Both the position numbers and the translations under genes were made by a program. 64,000 bases of DNA, taken from assembly GCF_016464385.1 (NCBI RefSeq), contig NZ_JADMLH010000018.1, forward strand, positions 1 to 64,000. The letters are read 5' to 3'. The stretch comes from Nucisporomicrobium flavum. GTDB lineage: Bacteria > Actinomycetota > Actinomycetes > Mycobacteriales > Micromonosporaceae. Positions 8,994 to 18,942 of this stretch are shown piece after piece (the first letter of the stretch is position 1; each line of letters starts with the position of its first letter). The notes beneath the pieces are model-generated. The model worked only from the letters and a program-made list of their open reading frames with translations, had not been told where the DNA came from and did not search any database.

Positions 8994-10217
8994 ATGAGTG
9001 ACCTGCTTACGCTCGCCGACATCGAAGCCGCGCGGGCGCTGCTCACCGGGGTCGTCAAAACCACCCCGCTCGAACACTCCATGCCGCTGACCCGCGTGCT
9101 GGACATGCCGGTGTGGCTCAAGTGCGAGAACCAGCAGCGGGCCGGGTCGTACAAGGTCCGCGGCGCGTACACCCGCATCTCCCGGCTCTCGGACGCCGAA
9201 CGCGCCCGCGGCGTGGTCGCCGCGAGCGCGGGCAACCACGCTCAGGGCGTCGCCCTCGCCGCCGGCATGCTCGGCGCCAAGGCCACGGTCTTCATGCCGG
9301 AGAACGCGCCCCTGCCCAAGGTCACGGCCACGAAGGGCTACGGCGCCGCCATCGAGTACGCGGGCCTCACCGTCGACGACGCCCTCGTCGCGGCCCGCGC
9401 GTTCGCCGAACGGACCGGCGCGGTGCTCATCCACCCCTTCGACCACCGCGACGTGATCGCCGGCCAGGGCACGGTCGGCCTGGAAATCCTCGACCAGTGC
9501 CCGGACGCCGGCACGATCGTCACGGCGGTCGGCGGAGGCGGCCTCATCTCGGGCGTGGCGGTCGCCGCCAAGGCCCTCCGGCCGGACATCCGCATCATCG
9601 GCGTCCAGGCCTCCGGCGCCGCCGCCTACCCGCCGTCACTCGCGGCCGGCACGCCCATCGCGCTCACCGAATCGGCGACCATCGCGGACGGCATCGCGGT
9701 GATGTGCCCCGGCGACATCACGTTCGCCCACGTCAGCGAGCTGGTCGACGACATCGTCACGGTCACCGACGAGGACCTGTCGGCGGCCCTGCTGCTGCTC
9801 CTGGAACGGCACAAGATGGTGGTGGAACCGGCCGGGGGAGCGGCGGTGGCGGCCCTGCTCACCGGCAAGGTGGAGCTGGCCGAGCCGGTCGTGGCCATCC
9901 TGTCCGGCGGCAACATCGACCCCATGCTGCTCATGCGCGTGATCGAACACGGCCTGGCCTCGGCGGGGCGGTTCCTGCGGCTGGCGGTCCAGACGGGAGA
10001 CCAACCGGGCGAACTCGCACGCCTGCTCACCGAGATCGCCGGGCACCGGGCGAACATCGTCGACGTGCTGCACTCCCGGCACAACCCCCGGCTGCACTTC
10101 GGCGAGGTGGAGGTGCAGCTGTCGGTGGAAACCCGCGGTCCCGACCACTCGGCGGCGCTGATCGGCGCCCTCCGCGACTCCGGCTACGCGGTGACCCTGC
10201 TGCCCGGCACGCCGTGA
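8994..10217 (+). CDS. ilvA: Threonine ammonia-lyase with C-terminal ACT-like domain
   Basis: A 407-residue fold-type II PLP enzyme. The PLP lysine lies in GSYKVRGA, the phosphate-binding loop is the tetraglycine GGGGLISG, and the ACT-like regulatory part spans about residues 325-407 (QTGDQPGELARLLTEIA). It deaminates threonine to 2-oxobutanoate, the first step toward isoleucine. The length matches the short single-ACT form common in actinobacteria. The start ATG at 8994 is preceded by no clear ribosome binding site. A gap with tandem repeats separates it from greA. Confidence 0.93.
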   Translation: MSDLLTLADIEAARALLTGVVKTTPLEHSMPLTRVLDMPVWLKCENQQRAGSYKVRGAYTRISRLSDAERARGVVAASAGNHAQGVALAAGMLGAKATVFMPENAPLPKVTATKGYGAAIEYAGLTVDDALVAARAFAERTGAVLIHPFDHRDVIAGQGTVGLEILDQCPDAGTIVTAVGGGGLISGVAVAAKALRPDIRIIGVQASGAAAYPPSLAAGTPIALTESATIADGIAVMCPGDITFAHVSELVDDIVTVTDEDLSAALLLLLERHKMVVEPAGGAAVAALLTGKVELAEPVVAILSGGNIDPMLLMRVIEHGLASAGRFLRLAVQTGDQPGELARLLTEIAGHRANIVDVLHSRHNPRLHFGEVEVQLSVETRGPDHSAALIGALRDSGYAVTLLPGTP

Positions 10218-10254
10218 GCCGCGCTTCGCGAGTGAGCGGGTTCGCGGACCGGGG

Positions 10255-10302
10255 GACCTCGAGGTCGGCGGACCTCGGGGTCGGCGGACCTCGGGGTCGG
10301 CG
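10255..10302. repeat. Tandem repeat, 3 copies of 16 bp
   Basis: Three head-to-tail copies of GACCTCGGGGTCGGCG (first copy differs by one base) at 10255-10270, 10271-10286 and 10287-10302. Each unit contains a small CCTCGRGG inverted repeat. It lies 38 nt after the ilvA stop. Confidence 0.9.
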
Positions 10303-10384
10303 GTTCGTGAGCTGGCGAGCCCGCGTGGGCAGCGGTTGTGTGCGGCGGCCTCGGGTGGCCGGCGCTTCGTGCGCGGGCAGCCTC

Positions 10385-10503
10385 GCGTGGCGCTGCGGTC
10401 CGCGTGGCGCTGCGGTCCGCGTGGCGCTGCGGTCCGCGTGGCGCTGCGGTCCGGGCGGCGCTGCGGTCCGCGTGGCGCTGCGGTCCGGGCGGCGCTGCGG
10501 TGG
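10385..10503. repeat. Tandem repeat, 7 copies of 17 bp
   Basis: Seven contiguous copies of GCGTGGCGCTGCGGTCC with no spacers. Copies 1-4 and 6 are identical; copies 5 and 7 begin GGGCGGCG, and copy 7 ends in GG instead of CC. The period is not a multiple of three, so it is not a coding repeat. The lack of spacers rules out a CRISPR array. Confidence 0.92.
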
Positions 10504-10702
10504 TGGGCCGCGGGCTGCCGCGGTCTGCGGTCCGGCGGCCTTGGGTTGGCGTTCCGCGCACCTCTGTCAGGGGTGGCCTGGGTGGAGGTGCGCGGACAGC
10601 TGCTTCATGCGGTCAGGCCTGGGCGTGCAGGTCCCATCCCTGCGCAAGGTCGGACTTCGGTGTGCGACGGGTTAGTTCCGGGGCGGCAGTGCCGGGGTGC
10701 GG

Positions 10703-11197
10703 TCAGACGCCGAAGGGCTTGAACTCGACGACGGTGACCTTGATGTCGGCGCCGCTCGGGGCCGTGTAGGTCACGGTCTGGCCCTGGCCGGCGCCGAGGA
10801 TGGCCTTGCCGAGCGCCGATTCGGGGCTGTAGACCGTCAGGTCGGTCGTCGACGCGATCTCGCGCGAGCCGAGCAGGAACTTCTCGGTGTCGGTCTTGTC
10901 GTCGTCGAAGTAGATCGTCACGACCATGCCCGGGGCGACCTTGTCGGCCGTCGGGGCCTCGCCGACCTCGGCGTTGCGCAGGAATTCCTTCAAGTAGAGG
11001 ATCCGGCCCTCCTGCTTGCCCTGCTCCTCGCGGGCGGCGTGGTAGCCGCCGTTCTCCCGCAGGTCGCCCTCCTCGCGGCGGGCGTTGATCTCGGCGGCGA
11101 TGACCGGCCGGGCTGCGATCAACTCGTCGAGCTCGGCCTGCAGCCGGTCGTAAGCGTCCTGGGAGAGCCAGGTCTTCGACGCTTCTGAACTGGTCAC
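10703..11197 (-). CDS. greA: Transcription elongation factor GreA
   Basis: A 164-residue GreA/GreB protein that stimulates transcript cleavage by backtracked RNA polymerase. The N-terminal coiled coil carries the acidic tip EEGDLRENGGYHAA and the C-terminal half is the FKBP-like domain (PESALGKAILG). The GTG start at 11197 (VTSSEASKTW) is chosen because AAGGAG lies about 9 nt upstream; the longer frame to 11299 has no ribosome binding site. The order greA - DUF4307 - mca is conserved in actinobacteria. Confidence 0.96.
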   Translation of the reverse strand: MTSSEASKTWLSQDAYDRLQAELDELIAARPVIAAEINARREEGDLRENGGYHAAREEQGKQEGRILYLKEFLRNAEVGEAPTADKVAPGMVVTIYFDDDKTDTEKFLLGSREIASTTDLTVYSPESALGKAILGAGQGQTVTYTAPSGADIKVTVVEFKPFGV

Positions 11198-11354
11198 AGA
11201 CTCTTCTCCTTGGGGCGGGACAGGCGTACGGAGCGAATCACCAAGCTTACCAGCGGTGGGCACAGCGGCCGTTTCGCCCGATCCGGGCCCATCCGCCATC
11301 GCCTTCTGTTGTACCGCGGGGGTACGACAGTTTTCTCCGACAGTCGGGTCCGGG

Positions 11355-11783
11355 TCAGCTGGGGCCGTCGGCGGCGCGGCAGCGCAGGACCTCGCCGACG
11401 AACGCCTTGGCTGTGGTGGGCACGACCTCCGACGCCTTGATCGTCGACTCGCCGGCGGCGGCTCGTACGGTGACCGTGCGGGTTCCCACTTCCGTTCCGG
11501 CGTAGTCGCGCGCGCGGAGAGTGCATGTGGCGGCTTCGCCTCGGGGCACCCGTACGGTGAAATCGATGGTGATCTGCGTTTCTGAAGCGCCGGTCCATCG
11601 GACGATCTGCGCGTCGTAGGTGGGGTCGCCGTACTGTTGGTAGAGACGTACGGACAGCAGCACCGCGATCGCCGTGAGGATGACGCCGAAGGTGATCGGG
11701 GCGGCCAGCCGGCGGCGCCCGTCGCGGCGCCGGCCGTAACGACCCGGCGGGAATACCGGGGTTGTGGCGCGCGTCTCGCTCAC
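11355..11783 (-). CDS. DUF4307 family membrane-anchored protein
   Basis: A 142-residue protein with a basic N-terminus (RYGRRRDGRRR), one transmembrane segment (about residues 27-48, ITFGVILTAIAVLLSVRLY) and an extracytoplasmic beta-rich domain with two cysteines (ATCTLRARDY and VLRCRAADG). It matches the DUF4307 family that sits between greA and mca in actinobacteria (Rv1081c in M. tuberculosis, from memory). The function is unknown. The GTG at 11783 is preferred because GGAGAGG lies about 9 nt upstream. Confidence 0.88.
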   Translation of the reverse strand: MSETRATTPVFPPGRYGRRRDGRRRLAAPITFGVILTAIAVLLSVRLYQQYGDPTYDAQIVRWTGASETQITIDFTVRVPRGEAATCTLRARDYAGTEVGTRTVTVRAAAGESTIKASEVVPTTAKAFVGEVLRCRAADGPS

Positions 11784-11894
11784 CAGGGGACCTCTCCGGG
11801 GAAAAGTGTCGGTGTCATCGGCCAGAATGGCCCTGTCCATCTTCGCAGCCGGAGCCGGGCCCGCTCATCGAGGTCCGGTCGAGGGAGAAAATCA

Positions 11895-12776
11895 GTGGCT
11901 GAGCAGTTGCGTCTCATGGCGGTGCACGCGCACCCCGACGACGAATCCAGCAAGGGTGCGGCCACCATGGCCCGGTATGTCGCGGAAGGCGTCGACGTCC
12001 TGGTCGCCACGTGTACGGGCGGCGAGCGCGGCAGCGTGCTCAACCCGAAGATGGACCGTCCCGAGGTGCTCGCCGACATCGCGAACATCCGCCGCAGGGA
12101 GATGGACAGGGCGCGCGAGATCCTCGGCGTCAAGCAGGCCTGGCTGGGCTTCGTCGACTCCGGCCTGCCCGAGGGCGACCCGCTGCCGCCGCTCCCCGAG
12201 GGCTGCTTCGGGCTGGTCGACCCCGCGGAGGGCGCGATCCCGCTGATCAAGCTCATCCGCGAGTTCAAGCCGCACGTCATCACCACGTATGACGAGAACG
12301 GCGGCTACCCGCACCCCGACCACATCATGTGCCACAAGGTGACCGTGGCGGCCTTCGACGCGGCCGGCGACCCCGAGCAGCACCCGGAGCTCGGCGAGCC
12401 GTGGCAGCCGCTGAAGCTGTACTACAACTCGGGCTGGACGCGCGCCCGGATGCTCGCGCTTCACGAGGGCATGCTCGCGGCGGGACTCGAGTCGCCGTAC
12501 AAGGAGTGGCTCGACAAGTGGGAGGACCGCGAGGACCGCGGCGACCGCATCACCACCCGCGTCGAGTGCGGCGAATACTTCGAGGTCCGCGACAACGCCC
12601 TCCGCGCGCACGCCACGCAGGTGGACCCGGACGGCTTCTGGTTCCGCGTGCCGATGGAGCTGCAGCAGAAGGTGTGGCCGACGGAGGACTTCGAGCTGGC
12701 CCGGTCGCTGGTCGACAGCCCGGTGCCGGAGTCGGACCTGTTCGCCGGCATCCGGGAGACGGCGGACGCTCGCTGA
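11895..12776 (+). CDS. mca: Mycothiol S-conjugate amidase
   Basis: A 293-residue zinc amidase of the LmbE/PIG-L fold that cleaves mycothiol S-conjugates into a mercapturic acid, which is exported, and GlcN-Ins, which is recycled. The zinc motif HAHPDDES is near residue 12 and the later metal and substrate residues lie in YPHPDHIMCH. The length fits Mca rather than an unrelated PIG-L enzyme, and the DUF4307-greA neighbourhood supports it over MshB. The GTG start has GGGAGAAA upstream. It shows that the organism uses mycothiol. Confidence 0.95.
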   Translation: MAEQLRLMAVHAHPDDESSKGAATMARYVAEGVDVLVATCTGGERGSVLNPKMDRPEVLADIANIRRREMDRAREILGVKQAWLGFVDSGLPEGDPLPPLPEGCFGLVDPAEGAIPLIKLIREFKPHVITTYDENGGYPHPDHIMCHKVTVAAFDAAGDPEQHPELGEPWQPLKLYYNSGWTRARMLALHEGMLAAGLESPYKEWLDKWEDREDRGDRITTRVECGEYFEVRDNALRAHATQVDPDGFWFRVPMELQQKVWPTEDFELARSLVDSPVPESDLFAGIRETADAR

Positions 12777-13109
12777 CCTTGCCGGGCGGCCGGGGGCGCG
12801 TCGGGCTGTTCCGCGGGTGGGCTGGTGCTGTGCCGGCCGCATCGGGCTGGGGCAGTGCCCGGTGCTCGCGTGCGCGCCGGCTCGCGTGCGCGCCGGCCCG
12901 CGTGCCCAGCGCCCGCGTGCCCGGCGCCCGCGTGCCCGCGTGTCCGGCGCCCGCGTGCCCGCGTGTCCGGCGCGTGCCCGCGTGTCCGGCGCCCGCGTGT
13001 CCGGCGCCCGCGTGCCTGAGCCCGCGGCCCAGGTGCGGGCTGGTCGGCTGGCCTCGGGGGGATTGCGGATGATGCGGGATCCCGGGGCCGGGCGTGGTGC
13101 CGGTGGGCG
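12777..13109. other. Intergenic region with GC-rich tandem repeats, no gene
   Basis: About 330 bp between mca and the small membrane protein gene. The only notable content is the array at 12897-13016. Frames through it encode only Arg, Ala, Pro, Val and Cys and are not credible proteins. Confidence 0.7.
12897..13016. repeat. Tandem array of 15-bp units with 19- and 23-bp variants
   Basis: Units of CCCGCGTG(C/T)CC(G/A)GCG run head to tail at 12897-12911, 12912-12926, 12927-12949 (23-bp variant), 12950-12972 (23 bp), 12973-12991 (19 bp), 12992-13006 and a partial unit to 13016. The longer units arise from an extra CGCGTGTC-type insertion. It lies 120 nt after the mca stop. Confidence 0.88.
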
Positions 13110-13115
13110 TACCGT
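13110..13115 (+). promoter_or_regulatory. -10 box (TACCGT) of a probable leaderless transcript
   Basis: TACCGT ends 6 nt before the GTG at 13122, the spacing expected when transcription begins at the start codon. Confidence 0.4.
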
Positions 13116-13121
13116 GGACGG

Positions 13122-13556
13122 GTGGAATTCGTCGTGGCTGTCAACAACTTCGGGGACACCCGGTCCGGTGGGCTCGCCGGGCCGATGGGGCTGTTCATCA
13201 TCGTGCTGATGTCCGTGGCGACCGTGCTGTTGATCCGCAACATGAACAAGCGGCTGCGTCGGCTTCCTGACAGTTTCCCGGATCCCGCCGGCAGTGCCCG
13301 TGAGGCCGAGGTCGCCCGGTTGGAGGCCGATCTCGCCGCCGGTACGGCAAGCTCGCGGCCGGCTTCCGCGAGTGGGACCGACTCTTCGCCCAGCAGCACC
13401 GGGTCCTCGTCCGCTGAGACGGGTTCCTCGTCCGGTGGCGCCGGGTCCTCGTCCGGTGGCAGCGGTAGTTCTGATGTGGAGCGCGCATCCGGCGAGGCCG
13501 GGGCGTCCGCCGGCGAGCAGTCCGACGAGGGGCGCGAGCGAGGCTCGCGGGCGTAG
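13122..13556 (+). CDS. Small membrane protein downstream of mca
   Basis: A 144-residue protein with one transmembrane segment (about residues 22-39, MGLFIIVLMSVATVLLIRNM) followed by a basic stretch (NKRLRRLP) and a long low-complexity tail of Ser, Gly, Ala, Glu and Asp. The N-terminal 60 residues resemble the small protein encoded after mca in other actinobacteria (Rv1083, from memory). The Ser/Gly-rich tail is variable and probably disordered. A second GTG at 13134 is also a possible start. Function unknown. Confidence 0.75.
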   Translation: MEFVVAVNNFGDTRSGGLAGPMGLFIIVLMSVATVLLIRNMNKRLRRLPDSFPDPAGSAREAEVARLEADLAAGTASSRPASASGTDSSPSSTGSSSAETGSSSGGAGSSSGGSGSSDVERASGEAGASAGEQSDEGRERGSRA

Positions 13557-14103
13557 CGCCCCGCTCCCAGGCTTAACCGCGTCAGGGGTCGCTCCACAGT
13601 GTCAAGCGCGTTCGAGTCCGGCTGACGGGCGGATCGTCACCGTACGAACATCGACAGTGCTCCTGCGTCAACCCCTGTTGCTGTCCGCCGGATTGGCTTA
13701 GCCTTCCGCCGGGGGGCCTTGACGTCCCCCCACCCTGCGCGGAAAGGGGGCCGTCGATGACCATCATCCGCCCCCCACTTCCTCCACTGCAGATGCACGT
13801 GCATCGTCCTGTGCCGCTGGTCAACGCATTGCGGCGTGACCTCGGACAAGATCGCTGGGGCGGGGTCCGGTGCGTCTCCCCGGAGGGCCGTCCGGGAGCC
13901 CGGCGAAGGGCTCAGATGAGCTGTCCGGGCGCTTCGCGGGCGGCGTTCACCGGCTTCCGTGGGCGGAGATCCACCGGCGCTGATGCGGCCCGAAACCTCG
14001 ATCGGACGGTCGGGTGTGCACATGACGGAAATTCGGACTCGGCGCTTCCGATGTGTCGTATGGGGACGCCGGTAGAGCTTTGGTTGTTCGGTGGGGAGGT
14101 GGC
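13557..14103. other. 547-bp region upstream of the GGDEF-EAL gene, no convincing gene
   Basis: One frame from 13757 to 14107 overlaps the next start codon, but its third-position GC is clearly lower than in real genes here and its sequence is Arg-rich with no family likeness. The region holds a GGGGGG/CCCCCC hairpin (about 13712-13732) and a perfect 14-bp palindrome. It is longer than usual for a 5' region, so a regulatory RNA or operator is possible, but I recognise no riboswitch class. Confidence 0.55.
13792..13805. promoter_or_regulatory. Perfect 14-bp palindrome, candidate operator
   Basis: GATGCACGTGCATC is identical on both strands. It lies about 300 bp before the GGDEF-EAL gene start in a long gene-free stretch. 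No matching regulator is identified. Confidence 0.4.
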
Positions 14104-16734
14104 ATGACTTCACCAACCGCCGTCTCCGCCGAGATGCGCTCTGACGCCGCCGGCGCCGTTGTTGCGCCTGTCCGGCGCGCTCTCGGCGTACGGATGCTGA
14201 TGGGTGTCGTTGTTCTTGCCGCCGTGGTGTTGTCGACGGTCGCGGCGGTGCTGCCGCTGGAACGCCCGGACGTCCTTGTGCAACCGGCCTTCGCCGGGAT
14301 CGGTGCCGCCGTCGTGTTCGCCGCGTTCGCGCAGTTCGCGAGGCTGCGGTTCCGGCTCGGGCGGGGCACGGTCAGCGTCTCGTGGGGCGAGACCGCCCTC
14401 ATCCTGGGCTTCGTGCTGGCCCCTCCGGGCTGGCTGCCGGCCGCCACGCTGGTCGGTGCCGCCGGCGCGTGGTTCCTCATCACCTGGCTCAACGACCAAC
14501 GGGCCGTGCCGGACATCGTCCATCTCGCCGCGTCCCTCAGCCTGGGGACGACCGGCGGCGCCGCCGTCGCGTACGCGATCACCGGGCCCGGCGCCCCCGT
14601 CGGCAGCACCCGCATGTACGCGGGGCTGATCGCCGGTTCCGTCGTGTACCTCCTCATCACGCTCGGGCTGGCGGTGGCCACACTGTCGCTGCGCAGCGAC
14701 GCCACGCCGCGCCACATAGCGGCCCGGGTGCTGCACGCCAAGCTGCCGATGTTCGTCGGCAACGTGCTGGTCGGCATCTCCGTCGTGTACGCCCTGGTCA
14801 GCGGCCCGTGGTGGCTGCTGATGGCGCCGCCGGTGGTGTGGCTGCTGCAGCGCACGTACCGCTACCACCTGCGGGCCGAGGAGGAGCGCCGGGTCTGGGA
14901 GGCGTTCGCCCGGGCCACGCGGACGCTCGGCGGCTCGAGTGAGGCCGAGGTCGCCGGGGCCGGGCTGCGCGGGGCGCTGGACGTCTTCGGCGCGCGGCGC
15001 GTCGAGATCGAGGTGTCGCTGCCACCGCACCAGCGTGATGACGAGCCCGGCGCCGAGGACGGGACCGCAGGCTGGGCGGGACGGTGCCAGGTCGTCATCG
15101 AGGAAAGCGACGGCAGCCGGCGGTACGTGGACGAGGCGGCGTACGACCCGATGCCCGGCGCGGCGCCCGGGCCTGTGATCACGCGGGAGATGACCGTCGG
15201 CCGCGCGCGGGTGGGGGAGCTCACCGTCTGGCTGGCTGAGCCGACGCTGCCCGCCGCGCGTGACGAGCTGGCCGTCTCGGCGTACGCGGATGCTCTGGCC
15301 GGCGCGCTGCATGATGCCGCTGCGCACGAGCGGCTCGTGCTGCTGGACGCGAAGGTGGCCCACGACGGCGTGCACGACCAGCTCACCGGCCTGGCGAACC
15401 GCCGGTCGCTGCTGACCGACGGCGAGGCGCTGCTGCAGTCGCTGCACCGCGACCGGCCCGTCGCCGTGCTGCTGCTCGACCTCAACGACTTCCGGGAGGT
15501 CAACGGCACGCTGGGGCACCGGGCCGGCGACGAGGTGCTGCGTACGGTCGCCGAGCGGCTCACCGACCTCACCCGCGACCGGGAGCTCGTGGCCCGCCTC
15601 GGCGACGACGAGTTCGCCGTGCTGCTGCCCTCGGTCGCCACGCTGTCGGACTCCGCGACCCCGCTGCACGAGGTGCCCAGCCCGCTGCCGCAGGCCGTAC
15701 GCCGGGCCCGCGAGATCGTCGACGAGATCGGTCGCCCGGTCGACATCGGAGGGGTCCGGCTCGTCGTGGACGTCGCGGTCGGCGTCGTCGTCGAGAAGGC
15801 CGGGTACGCGGATCTCGGCGAGCTGATCCGCCGGGCGAGCATCGCGCTGGACCAGGCGAAGGAGCTGCACGTCGGCGTCGCCGCGTACGACAGCGCCAGC
15901 GACGCCTCCAGCACCGACCATCTGGCACTGCCCGCCGAGCTGGTGGATGCGCTGACCGCGGACGACCAGCTCGTGCTGATGCTCCAGCCGGAGGTCGACC
16001 TGGAGTCGGGCGCACCCACGGGCGTGGAGGCGCTGATCCGCTGGAACCATCCGCGGCGCGGGCTGCTGACGCCCGACCTGTTCGTCGGCACGGTCGAGCA
16101 CGGCGAACTGCTCGCGCCGTTCACCCGGCACGTGCTGGACCTGGCGCTGTCCGCCGCCTCGGGCTGGGCGGCGGCCGGATTCGACGTACCCGTCTCCGTG
16201 AACATCTCGGCCCGCAGCCTGCTCGACGCGACCTTCCCGGCGCAGGTCGCCGACGCGCTGCGGCGGCACCGGATGGTGCCCGCCCAGCTGGTCCTGGAGA
16301 TCACCGAGTCGTTGGCGGTCAGCGACCAGGGCGTGGTCGACGAGGTGCTGGCCGCGCTGCGCGAGCTGCAGGTGCAGATCTCGGTCGACGACTTCGGCAC
16401 CGGCTTCTCCTCGCTCGCGTTCGTCACCCGCGTCCAGGTCGACGAGCTCAAGGTGGACCGCTCGTTCGTGACCGAGATGATCGACTCCGCGGCCGCGGCC
16501 GCCGTCGTGCGCGGCGCGGTCGAGCTGGGCGCGCGGCTGGGCGCCCGGGTGGTCGCGGAGGGCGTCGAGACCGCTGACCAGCGGGCGGCCCTGCTCGCCC
16601 TCGGGTGTACGGCGGCCCAGGGCTACCACTTCAGCCGGCCGTTGCCCGCCGAGCGGATCGTCGGTGCGTTGCGGCAGCTCGCCGACGCCGCGCCGCCGAA
16701 GATCGTGCCGTTGCGGGCGGACGAGGTCGGCTGA
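14104..16734 (+). CDS. Membrane protein with degenerate GGDEF and intact EAL domain (c-di-GMP phosphodiesterase)
   Basis: An 876-residue protein. Residues 1-260 hold about seven to eight transmembrane segments of a MASE-like sensor. A GAF-like linker follows (about 270-400), then GGDEF (about 410-590) and EAL (about 605-865). The GGDEF signature reads GDDEF (residues 500-504), so cyclase activity is doubtful. The EAL site looks complete: EAL at 642-644, NISARSL, LEITES, DDFGTGFSS at 762, ELKVDRSF, EGVET and QGYHFSRPLP. It most likely degrades c-di-GMP in response to a membrane or envelope signal. The start is ATG 14104 with GGGGAGG upstream. Confidence 0.92.
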   Translation: MTSPTAVSAEMRSDAAGAVVAPVRRALGVRMLMGVVVLAAVVLSTVAAVLPLERPDVLVQPAFAGIGAAVVFAAFAQFARLRFRLGRGTVSVSWGETALILGFVLAPPGWLPAATLVGAAGAWFLITWLNDQRAVPDIVHLAASLSLGTTGGAAVAYAITGPGAPVGSTRMYAGLIAGSVVYLLITLGLAVATLSLRSDATPRHIAARVLHAKLPMFVGNVLVGISVVYALVSGPWWLLMAPPVVWLLQRTYRYHLRAEEERRVWEAFARATRTLGGSSEAEVAGAGLRGALDVFGARRVEIEVSLPPHQRDDEPGAEDGTAGWAGRCQVVIEESDGSRRYVDEAAYDPMPGAAPGPVITREMTVGRARVGELTVWLAEPTLPAARDELAVSAYADALAGALHDAAAHERLVLLDAKVAHDGVHDQLTGLANRRSLLTDGEALLQSLHRDRPVAVLLLDLNDFREVNGTLGHRAGDEVLRTVAERLTDLTRDRELVARLGDDEFAVLLPSVATLSDSATPLHEVPSPLPQAVRRAREIVDEIGRPVDIGGVRLVVDVAVGVVVEKAGYADLGELIRRASIALDQAKELHVGVAAYDSASDASSTDHLALPAELVDALTADDQLVLMLQPEVDLESGAPTGVEALIRWNHPRRGLLTPDLFVGTVEHGELLAPFTRHVLDLALSAASGWAAAGFDVPVSVNISARSLLDATFPAQVADALRRHRMVPAQLVLEITESLAVSDQGVVDEVLAALRELQVQISVDDFGTGFSSLAFVTRVQVDELKVDRSFVTEMIDSAAAAAVVRGAVELGARLGARVVAEGVETADQRAALLALGCTAAQGYHFSRPLPAERIVGALRQLADAAPPKIVPLRADEVG

Positions 16735-16763
16735 GACCTCCGCGTTTTTGACGTACCCCGGGC

Positions 16764-16769
16764 TAGGTT
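16764..16769 (+). promoter_or_regulatory. -10 box (TAGGTT) of a probable leaderless transcript
   Basis: TAGGTT ends 6 nt before the ATG at 16776 and no Shine-Dalgarno sequence is present. A TTGACG lies at 16748-16753 but only 10 nt away from the -10, too close to be its -35. Confidence 0.45.
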
Positions 16770-16775
16770 GGGGTC

Positions 16776-18788
<2,013 letters not shown>

Positions 18789-18927
18789 GGCCGGGCGGGT
18801 CCGTGAGCGGACGACGGAGCGGGACGCGGTTGTGCCGGGCGGGCCGAGGTGGGGTGGGCCGGGGCTGGGTGGTTGCCCGCCTGGTGGGCGGGGACGGGCC
18901 CTGTACCAGCGGCGGGATGCCGGTCGT

Positions 18928-18933
18928 TAGGCT
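18928..18933 (+). promoter_or_regulatory. -10 box (TAGGCT) upstream of purK
   Basis: TAGGCT ends 9 nt before the purK ATG at 18943 with no Shine-Dalgarno sequence, so the purKE message is probably leaderless or nearly so. Confidence 0.4.
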
Positions 18934-18942
18934 TGGGCCGCG

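Larger units (their letters stand above)
10218..10702. other. 485-bp convergent intergenic region with tandem repeats, no gene
   Basis: No convincing gene is seen between the stop codons of ilvA and greA, which converge here. Open frames exist on both strands but they are made of the repeats and consist of Arg, Ala and Pro. Two tandem arrays fill much of the region (listed separately). Confidence 0.7.

Noticed and set aside
10385..10503. CRISPR array
   Set aside because: The 17-bp units are contiguous with no spacers and no cas genes are present.
13757..14107. A 116-codon frame with a GGAAAGGGGG upstream and an ATGA overlap with the GGDEF-EAL gene
   Set aside because: Third-position GC is well below that of real genes here, the product is Arg-rich with no family likeness, and the overlap can arise by chance.
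14110..16629. Long antisense frame across the GGDEF-EAL gene
   Set aside because: Its product is Gln/Arg/Val-rich shadow sequence; the sense strand has clear EAL motifs.
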